Assembly (NCBI GenBank): GCA_017882655.1
Contig: JADGPB010000175.1
Coordinates: forward strand, 1-5,870
Length of the DNA: 5,870 bases
Source of the DNA: Propionibacteriales bacterium
GTDB taxonomy: Bacteria; Actinomycetota; Actinomycetes; Propionibacteriales; Propionibacteriaceae
Direction of reading: 5' to 3'
The stretch's first letter is position 1. Every line of letters starts with the position of its first letter. This document shows, piece after piece, positions 1-4,868 of the stretch. A program made the position numbers and the translations under genes. The notes beneath the pieces are model-generated. The model was given only the letters and a program-made list of their open reading frames with translations. It was not told the DNA's origin and made no database searches.

Positions 1-611
1 ACCGAGCAGGGCGGGTCCAGCACGCCGAGCTTCGCCGCGGGAAGTCCCGCCTGCTCCACGTACAGGTCGGCGGTCGCAGCCGAGAGCGGCCTCGCCCCGT
101 ACGCCTGATGCGCCCACAGGAACGCCTGGATCTCCGCTGCGTGCACCCACGCGAGCAGGTTCGGGTCGGACGCGCGGTAGGGGCGGCCGCGGTAGTCCTC
201 GCCCCGCACCTGATCGTGCCGCGCGCGCACCCTCGCGATGAGCGCCTCGGCGTCCGGGATCGTCGCGTACGTGGTGATCGCGATGTAGTCGCTCGTGCGC
301 TTCAGCCGACCCCACGGGTCGCTGCGGTAGCCCGAGTGGCCCGCGACGCCGGCCATCGCGAGCGGGTGGAGCGTCTGCATCAGCAGCGCGGCGATTCCCC
401 CGGGAAACATCGACGCATCCTCGTGCACGCGCCACACGGGATCGCTCGGCCCGAACCAGCGCGGCCCCGGCTTGCCCCAGATCTGCGTGGCCCGCTCAGC
501 TGCATCGGGGCCGGCCACCTTCGACCGTACGGCCTCGCCGAACGCTCGCTGTACGTGCCGCAGGACCATGCGCTTCAGCGTACGTGGCCGGGCGAGCGCA
601 CTCGTCTGCAT
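1..611 (-). CDS. MpaB/Lcp-like oxygenase, DUF2236 family (partial, C-terminus beyond left edge)
   Basis: The frame is open from an ATG at 611-609 to the left edge, giving 203 complete residues. It shows the signature blocks of the ER-bound oxygenase MpaB / rubber-oxygenase (Lcp) catalytic domain, DUF2236: W-F-G-P-S-D-P-V-W-R near residues 52-61, an LHPLAMAGVAGHSGY block at 81-95, DPWGRLKRTSDY at 98-109, RARHDQVRG at 129-137, and YRASDPNLLAWVHA at 145-158. In Lcp, conserved Arg, Lys/Thr and His residues of this core surround a b-type heme; R102, T106 and the histidines here are candidates for the same roles. Known members oxidise rubber or isoprenoid chains, but most bacterial ones, including this, have unknown substrates. 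No signal peptide or Tat motif is visible. An in-frame stop at 614-612 directly precedes the ATG, and no good Shine-Dalgarno is seen there. ATG 569 (MVLRHVQRAF) is a plausible alternative start. The family call is firm; the start and substrate are not. Confidence 0.88.
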   Translation of the reverse strand, partial: MQTSALARPRTLKRMVLRHVQRAFGEAVRSKVAGPDAAERATQIWGKPGPRWFGPSDPVWRVHEDASMFPGGIAALLMQTLHPLAMAGVAGHSGYRSDPWGRLKRTSDYIAITTYATIPDAEALIARVRARHDQVRGEDYRGRPYRASDPNLLAWVHAAEIQAFLWAHQAYGARPLSAATADLYVEQAGLPAAKLGVLDPPCS

Positions 612-680
612 TCACTGGCAGATGCGAGCACGCCCTCGCGTAGAGCGGTCGGCGTGCCGCTAGCTACCACTGAATGCAGA
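605..680 (-). repeat. 76-base imperfect inverted repeat folding as a compact three-way junction
   Basis: Arms at 605-621 and 664-680 match at 15 of 17 positions. As minus-strand RNA one of the two mismatches becomes a G-U pair, leaving a single G-G mismatch. As plus-strand RNA it would be an A-C mismatch, so the minus sense folds better. Within the arms lie two small hairpins with perfect 5-bp stems: 624-628 with 635-639 (GCGAG/CTCGC) and 644-648 with 657-661 (AGCGG/CCGCT). Only 2, 4 and 2 unpaired bases separate the three helices. The oxygenase start codon (611-609) lies in the 3' arm of the outer stem as transcribed. It could be a translational control element, a cruciform operator, or a copy of a dispersed palindromic repeat; the sequence alone does not decide. 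Confidence 0.6.
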
Positions 681-681
681 T

Positions 682-720
682 CACCGGACTCCCCCGAGGT
701 CGTTGGCGGGGAGCCCGGTG
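682..720 (-). terminator. Strong 13-bp stem-loop after the 74-residue gene
   Basis: Arms at 682-694 (CACCGGACTCCCC) and 708-720 (GGGGAGCCCGGTG) match at 12 of 13 positions around a 13-base loop. Read as minus-strand RNA the single exception becomes a G-U pair, so all 13 positions pair. It lies 25 bases past the stop of the minus-strand small gene and just before the inverted repeat at the oxygenase start. No U-run follows, so it is not a textbook intrinsic terminator. It could be a non-canonical terminator of the kind common in high-GC actinobacteria, or part of the oxygenase leader. Confidence 0.45.
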
Positions 721-745
721 CTTCAGACACAACGGACCCGAGGTA

Positions 746-970
746 TCAGGCCGCGACGGACCTCTCGATCTGGACGATGAGCCCGTACTGAGGGCTCATG
801 CCGCGCCATCTCAGGCGCCCGTGGAGTGTTGGCAGGTGTGTGAAGGCGACGGGGCGGAACGCGCGCTGGGCCTCGTCCAGCGTGCAGAACCGGCCGACCT
901 GGCGGAGGACGTCGGAATCCTGCTCGACTGGCCATGGCTTTCCGGCGTATGCGATGAATGTCGTACTCAT
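746..970 (-). CDS. Small protein of unknown function, 74 residues
   Basis: I do not recognise this family. The start is set by ATG 970-968, preceded by a purine-rich GGAGGAGGTGG block whose end lies 8 bases upstream, one of the best ribosome-binding sites in the window. A longer in-frame version from 1066 has no such site and a low-quality N-terminus. The product begins MSTTFIAYAG and ends IVQIERSVAA, with stop TGA at 748-746. It is soluble-looking, mixed alpha/beta in appearance, rich in Arg and aromatic residues, with no membrane segment, signal peptide or Cys pair (one Cys). A central helix-like stretch (TLDEAQRAF) is followed by HLPTLHGRLRWRGM and a hydrophobic final strand (YGLIVQIE). 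It points the same way as the oxygenase, 134 bases downstream, but structured repeats lie between them, so co-transcription is uncertain. The tetrameric plus-strand reading frames over this stretch lack ribosome-binding sites. Confidence 0.7.
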   Translation of the reverse strand: MSTTFIAYAGKPWPVEQDSDVLRQVGRFCTLDEAQRAFRPVAFTHLPTLHGRLRWRGMSPQYGLIVQIERSVAA

Positions 971-1153
971 GGGGGCGTCCACCTCCTCCAAGGGAGTCTG
1001 GAGAGCCGGGAGCCACCATCCGGCCCCCGGTGATCCAATCCTCACGCAGGCCTGGCTTCGCCACAAGGCCCAGTCGAGAGTTGAACGTTCCAGTGAGCTA
1101 GGTCATTGCTTCCCCCTAGGATTTGCGCGAGACAACTGGGAGAAGGGTCGACG

Positions 1154-2002
1154 ATGTCCGACGACACCGCTTCCCCCGCCGTACAGATCGGCCCTGTCAC
1201 CCTCAAGCAGGCATTGGCAACCGACGGCGTACGAAGGGTCATCGTCACCGTCTCGTATGTCTTCTGCCTCGTCGGTGCGCTGGTCTGTTTCGGTGTGATC
1301 GACGACACCGCGCACTCCCTCCCGACGTTGTTCTCACCCACCGCCTCACTGCTCGCCCCCGCACTGCAGGCGCACCGCCTGTGGTGGGTGGTGATGGTGG
1401 GACTGGGGATCTACGCGGCGTGGGCGTGGCTGCCTACCAACGCCGGCGACCCGCGAGGTCGTGCCATCGCCTACCCCTCAGCCATCGCCATGGGTCTGCT
1501 CGGGATCTGGTTCTTCGTCGTACGGGGCGGGGGGCTCGTCCTCGGCGCGTTGGCTTCTCTGGTCGTCGTGGCCGCGCTGACCTGGACCCTGCGCATCGCA
1601 GGCAAGGTGCCGAGCCGGCGCTTCCTCGGACGCCAGTTCACCCAGCTCGGCCTCGCCGTGACGCTCGGGTGGATGTCCGTCATCAGCGCTGACGCGCTCG
1701 CGGCGTCCCTGTCGGCTCATCACGTCAGGGCCGTCTGGATTTCCGCCGAGACGTGGGGAATCCTCGCCACGACCGCTCTGCTCGGCTTCGGGATGGCGCT
1801 GCTGCGCTACCTGCCAGGGCGCCTGTACATCGCGATCGCCATGTCCTGGGGCTTCGTATGGATCGCGTACGCAAGGGTGCTGGTCGAACCGAAGGCGTAC
1901 GGCCTCGCCATCGTCGCGCTCGTCTGCGCGCTGCTCGTCCTCATCGCCGGGGTCGCAGTGTTCCTCTGGGCCCGAGGACGCAAGCGCGAGAGGGTGAGCT
2001 GA
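1154..2002 (+). CDS. Polytopic membrane protein, probable divergent TspO/MBR relative
   Basis: The 282-residue product has about eight hydrophobic segments, near residues 28-48, 76-93, 106-123, 127-147, 164-186, 194-217, 224-242 and 248-272, and ends in a basic tail (RGRKRER), so it is an inner-membrane protein. The segment order and landmarks recall actinobacterial 'tryptophan-rich sensory' proteins: an SPTASLLAPA loop before the second helix, a WLPTNAGDPRGR link, LGWMSVISADALAASL in the fifth helix, and LYIAIAMSWGFVWIAYA in the seventh. Classical TspO has five helices and about 160 residues; this one is larger and has lost the usual PAG-x-x-F-x-x-W-G-x-x-Y pattern. TspO proteins bind porphyrins or steroids, but that role is only inferred here. 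ATG 1154 is chosen because AAGGG lies about 7 bases upstream; a TTG at 1106 would add 16 residues unlike the family. It diverges from the 74-residue gene across a 183-base gap and converges on the YceI gene. Confidence 0.8.
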   Translation: MSDDTASPAVQIGPVTLKQALATDGVRRVIVTVSYVFCLVGALVCFGVIDDTAHSLPTLFSPTASLLAPALQAHRLWWVVMVGLGIYAAWAWLPTNAGDPRGRAIAYPSAIAMGLLGIWFFVVRGGGLVLGALASLVVVAALTWTLRIAGKVPSRRFLGRQFTQLGLAVTLGWMSVISADALAASLSAHHVRAVWISAETWGILATTALLGFGMALLRYLPGRLYIAIAMSWGFVWIAYARVLVEPKAYGLAIVALVCALLVLIAGVAVFLWARGRKRERVS

Positions 2003-2007
2003 CCCAG

Positions 2008-2046
2008 AAACGACAAACCCCCCGACCCTCGGAAGGGAGCGGGGGA
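2008..2046 (-). terminator. Hairpin terminator between convergent genes
   Basis: CCCCCG (2019-2024) pairs with CGGGGG (2040-2045). After a small internal loop, CCCT (2026-2029) pairs with AGGG (2034-2037) around a CGGA loop. In the minus direction the stem is followed by a U-rich stretch (TTTGTCGTTT, 2017-2008), which fits termination of the YceI transcript. In the plus direction there is no U-run, but the same stem lies 16 bases after the stop of the membrane-protein gene and may serve both. Confidence 0.6.
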
Positions 2047-2083
2047 TCGTCCGGCCGGCCTCACAGCGGCCGAGCCTTTGGGG

Positions 2084-2632
2084 TCACGGCTGCAGAATGG
2101 CCGAGATCTCGATGTCGAGGGTGACCTTCTCGCTGACCAGCACGCCGCCGGTCTCGAGGGCCGCGTTCCAGACGATGCCGTAGTCCTTGCGGTTGATCGT
2201 GGTCTCGCCCTCGAAGCCTGAACGTACGTTGCCGAAGGGGTCCTTCGCCGTACCGACGTAGGAGAACGGGATCGTGATCGGGTGGGTCTGGTCCTTGATG
2301 GTCAGGTTGCCCGTGACGTCGAACGAATCGGGGCCGGTGACGTGCACGTCGGTCGACGCAAAGCTCAGGGTCGGGTAGGTCTCGACATCCAGGAAGTCGC
2401 CGCTCTTGACGTGGTCGTCGCGCATCTGCACACCGCTGTCGAAGCTGGCGGACTGGATGGTGACGTTGACGTTCGAGCCGGCGGGGTCGTCGCCGTTGAG
2501 CTGAGCCGTGCCCTCGAACTGGGAGAAATCGCCGCGCACCTTCGTCACCATGGCGTGACGGGCGCTGAAGCCGATGCGCGAGTGCGCACCATCGATGACG
2601 TACGTGCCCTTGAGATCTGTGAGGCTAGACAT
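2084..2632 (-). CDS. YceI family protein (lipocalin-like isoprenoid-binding fold)
   Basis: The 182-residue product carries the YceI pattern throughout: YVIDGAHSRIGFSARHAMVTKVRGDF at residues 11-36, RDDHVKSGDFLDVETYPTLSF at 71-91, GNLTIKDQTHPITIPFSY at 108-125, an FGNVRSGFEGETTINRKDYGIVWN block at 133-156 and a closing strand (VTLDIEISA). YceI proteins form a beta-barrel that binds polyisoprenoid or amide-type lipids in its cavity, and the length fits the family. Unlike the periplasmic E. coli protein, no signal peptide is present, so it is probably cytoplasmic, as usual in actinobacteria. ATG 2632 is chosen because GGAAGG lies 8 bases upstream and a good promoter ends only about 30 bases upstream. 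Longer starts at 2692 or 2668 would fall inside that promoter. It is a single-gene unit, divergent from nadE, ending at a terminator hairpin. Its physiological ligand is unknown. Confidence 0.95.
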   Translation of the reverse strand: MSSLTDLKGTYVIDGAHSRIGFSARHAMVTKVRGDFSQFEGTAQLNGDDPAGSNVNVTIQSASFDSGVQMRDDHVKSGDFLDVETYPTLSFASTDVHVTGPDSFDVTGNLTIKDQTHPITIPFSYVGTAKDPFGNVRSGFEGETTINRKDYGIVWNAALETGGVLVSEKVTLDIEISAILQP

Positions 2633-2652
2633 ATGGTGGACCTTCCGGTTAG

Positions 2653-2692
2653 TTGATATTTCAATCATAGCGTGCTGCCTTCTGATACGCAA
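2653..2692 (-). promoter_or_regulatory. Promoter of the YceI gene with a palindromic candidate operator
   Basis: In minus orientation a -35 element TTGCGT (2692-2687) is separated by exactly 17 bases from a -10 element TATGAT (2669-2664), five of six matches to the sigma-70/SigA -10 consensus. The palindrome TTGA-N4-TCAA (2653-2664) starts at the end of the -10 and spans the predicted transcript start, with the start codon about 25 bases farther on. A palindrome in this position would suit a repressor. TTGA/TCAA half-sites are common in MarR-type operators, and YceI genes are often found near MarR regulators, but no regulator gene lies in this window. Confidence 0.6.
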
Positions 2693-2726
2693 GACTCAGC
2701 ATGTGAACGTTGCGCTGCGGAGCCGG

Positions 2727-4772
2727 TTGAGCGGCTCCTTCTACTCCCTGTACGACCAAGGCTTCGCGCGCGTCGCCGCGTGCGCCGTACCGGTCGCGCT
2801 GGCAGACCCCGAGACCAATGCCGCCACGGTCATTGCGGCGGCTCGAGAGTGCGGCGATCAGGGCGTCGCCATCGCCGTGTTCCCCGAGCTGTGCCTGACC
2901 GGGTACGCGATCGACGACCTGCTGCTCGCCGACCCGCTGCTCGATGCGGCGCGGGAGGCGATCGAGACGGTACGTGCGGCAACAGAGGATCTGCTGCCGG
3001 TCGTCGTCGTGGGAGCTCCGCTGGCGACGGGTAACCGTCTGTATAACTGCGCCGTCGTCATCCACCGCGGCAGCATCCTCGGCGTGGTGCCGAAGTCGTA
3101 CCTGCCAAACTACCGCGAGTTCTACGAGAAGCGTCATTTCGCTCTCGGCGCCGAGGTCGGCCCGTACAGCGAGATCGAGATCGGCGAGACCAAAGTACCG
3201 TTCGGGTCCCGCCTGCTGTTCGAGGCGGCCGACGTCGCGGGCCTCACGCTGCACGTCGAGATCTGCGAGGACATGTGGGTGCCGGTGCCGCCGTCGGCGC
3301 AGGCGGCGCTCGCTGGCGCGACCGTGCTGGTCAACCTGTCCGGCTCGCCGATCACCGTGACGAAGGCGTCCGAGCGCTCGCTGTTGTGCCAGAGCGCGTC
3401 CGCACGGTGCCTGGCTGGGTACGTGTTCGCGGCCGCCGGCGAGGGCGAGTCCTCGACCGACCTGTCGTGGGACGGGCAGACGATGGTGTACGAGTGCGGC
3501 GACCTGCTCGTCGAGACGGAGCGATTCCCCGAGGGCGCGCGGTACTCGATCGCCGACATCGACCTCGACCGGATCCGGCAGGACCGACTGCGGCAGGGCT
3601 CGTTCGACGACAACCGGATCGCGGAAGGGTCGGACGACTACGAGACGATCCCATTCACGCTGGATCCGCCGCAGGGCGACCTCGGTCTCAAGCGGCCCGT
3701 CGACCGGTACCCGTTCGTACCCAACGACCCCGACCGGCTCGCGCTCGACTGCTACGAGGCGTACTCGATCCAGGTGTTCGGCCTCGAGCAGCGGCTGCGG
3801 GCGATCGGCCACCCGAAGGTCATCATCGGTGTGTCCGGCGGCCTGGACTCGACCCACGCCCTGATCGTGGCCGCCCGCGCGATGGACCGGCTCGGCCGGC
3901 CGCGCTCGGACATCCTGGCGTTCACGCTGCCGGGCTTCGCCACGAGCGAGCACACGAAGTCCAACGCGACCGCGCTCGCGACCTCGCTCGGGGTCACGTT
4001 CGAGGAGATCTCGATCGTGCCGCTGGCGACACGGATGCTCCAGGACCTGGGTCACCCGTTCGCCGATGGGCATCCGGTCTACGACGTGACGTTCGAGAAC
4101 GTGCAGGCGGGGCTGCGTACCGACATCCTGTTCCGCGCCGCCAACCAGCGCGGGGGCATCGTGCTCGGTACCGGCGACCTGTCCGAGCTGGCGCTCGGCT
4201 GGTGCACGTACGGGGTGGGCGACCAGATGAGCCACTACACGGTGAACTCGGGCGTGCCCAAGACGCTGATCCAGCACCTCATCCGCTGGGCGATCAGCGA
4301 ATCCATGTTCGCCGACGACGTCAACGCGACGCTGCGCAGCATCCTCGACACCGAGATCACGCCCGAGCTCGTACCGACCGGCGAGGACGGTTCTCCGCAG
4401 TCCACCCAGGCGACAGTCGGCCCGTACAACCTCCAGGACTTCTCGCTGTACTACACGCTTCGGTACGGGTACCGGCCGCGCAAGATCGCGTACCTCGCCT
4501 GGAACGCATGGCACGACGCGCAGTTCGGCGCGTGGCCTGCAGGCATCCGGGACGACGAGAGGGTCGCGTACGAGCTGGCCGAGATCAGGCGCTGGCTCGA
4601 GGTGTTCCTGAAGCGCTTCTTCGGGTTCTCGCAGTTCAAGCGGTCGGCGCTGCCGAACGGGCCCAAGGTCGTCGCGGGCGGGTCCCTCTCCCCGCGCGGC
4701 GACTGGCGCGCCCCCTCGGACGGCAACGCCCGCATCTGGCTCGCCGACCTGGAGAACATCCCGACCGACTAG
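2727..4772 (+). CDS. nadE: Glutamine-dependent NAD+ synthetase
   Basis: This enzyme makes NAD+ from deamido-NAD+, ATP and glutamine, the last step of NAD biosynthesis, in the cytoplasm. The 681-residue product has an N-terminal nitrilase-type glutaminase domain (about residues 10-300) with the catalytic triad E54 (FPELCLTGY), K123 (VPKSYLP) and C180 (HVEICEDM). The C-terminal synthetase domain (about 330-681) has the ATP-pyrophosphatase P-loop SGGLDST at 370-376, GTGDLSELALGW at 481-492 and the conserved end (FKRSALPNGPKV, LSPRGDWRAPSD). Length and sequence resemble the two-domain Mycobacterium tuberculosis enzyme (679 residues), which channels ammonia between domains. The start is inferred: TTG 2727 gives MSGSFYSLYDQGF, nearly the same N-terminus as the mycobacterial protein, with GGAG 4 bases upstream. 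GTG 2703 would add 8 residues and has no Shine-Dalgarno. It diverges from the YceI gene across about 94 bases. All catalytic residues are present. Confidence 0.97.
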   Translation: MSGSFYSLYDQGFARVAACAVPVALADPETNAATVIAAARECGDQGVAIAVFPELCLTGYAIDDLLLADPLLDAAREAIETVRAATEDLLPVVVVGAPLATGNRLYNCAVVIHRGSILGVVPKSYLPNYREFYEKRHFALGAEVGPYSEIEIGETKVPFGSRLLFEAADVAGLTLHVEICEDMWVPVPPSAQAALAGATVLVNLSGSPITVTKASERSLLCQSASARCLAGYVFAAAGEGESSTDLSWDGQTMVYECGDLLVETERFPEGARYSIADIDLDRIRQDRLRQGSFDDNRIAEGSDDYETIPFTLDPPQGDLGLKRPVDRYPFVPNDPDRLALDCYEAYSIQVFGLEQRLRAIGHPKVIIGVSGGLDSTHALIVAARAMDRLGRPRSDILAFTLPGFATSEHTKSNATALATSLGVTFEEISIVPLATRMLQDLGHPFADGHPVYDVTFENVQAGLRTDILFRAANQRGGIVLGTGDLSELALGWCTYGVGDQMSHYTVNSGVPKTLIQHLIRWAISESMFADDVNATLRSILDTEITPELVPTGEDGSPQSTQATVGPYNLQDFSLYYTLRYGYRPRKIAYLAWNAWHDAQFGAWPAGIRDDERVAYELAEIRRWLEVFLKRFFGFSQFKRSALPNGPKVVAGGSLSPRGDWRAPSDGNARIWLADLENIPTD

Positions 4773-4778
4773 GACCCC

Positions 4779-4798
4779 CACCGGTTCCTCATCCGGTG
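4779..4798 (+). terminator. Short hairpin after nadE
   Basis: CACCGG (4779-4784) and CCGGTG (4793-4798) form a perfect 6-bp stem with an 8-base loop, starting 7 bases after the nadE stop codon. There is no T-run, so this is at best a weak or factor-assisted terminator. It does separate nadE from the ATPase gene, which appears to have its own promoter. Confidence 0.35.
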
Positions 4799-4853
4799 CT
4801 CACCTACCGCGGCGCACCGACGCCAAATCTTCGATCCTTGCTAGACAGCCGGA

Positions 4854-4868
4854 TAGTGTCCAGACATG
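4854..4868 (+). promoter_or_regulatory. Candidate -10 element for a leaderless ATPase transcript
   Basis: TAGTGT (4854-4859) fits the actinobacterial -10 pattern TANNNT and ends 6 bases before ATG 4866, so transcription would begin at or next to the A of the start codon. No Shine-Dalgarno precedes this ATG, which fits leaderless initiation, common in actinobacteria. No clear -35 is visible at the usual distance; TTGCTA at 4838-4843 is too close. Confidence 0.4.

Noticed and set aside
605..680. 76-base cloverleaf-like fold considered as a tRNA
   Set aside because: No acceptor CCA, no T-loop GGTTCRA, no D-arm or anticodon-arm consensus, and the helix order is a simple three-way junction.
108..791. 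Plus-strand open frame of 227 codons over the oxygenase gene
   Set aside because: Arg-rich shadow; the opposite strand encodes clear DUF2236 motifs.
674..1033. Plus-strand open frame starting inside the inverted repeat
   Set aside because: No ribosome-binding site, low-quality composition, and antisense to the better supported 74-residue gene.
1083..1090. Palindrome GAACGTTC in the divergent gap, considered as a LexA SOS box
   Set aside because: The actinobacterial LexA site needs GAAC-N4-GTTC; here the halves abut with no spacer.
1081..1122. TTGAAC (1081-1086) with TAGGAT (1117-1122) as a promoter for the membrane-protein gene
   Set aside because: The spacing is 30 bases, far too long, and no better -35 lies 16-18 bases from TAGGAT, so it was not listed.
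2633..2692. N-terminal extension of the YceI protein to ATG 2668 or 2692
   Set aside because: These codons lie in the promoter and palindrome, and the family homology begins just after residue 1 of the shorter form.
2661..4781. Long minus-strand open frame (about 706 codons) antisense to nadE
   Set aside because: Arg/Val/Glu-rich composition typical of an antisense shadow in GC-rich DNA, no ribosome-binding site and no recognisable domain; nadE on the other strand is unambiguous.
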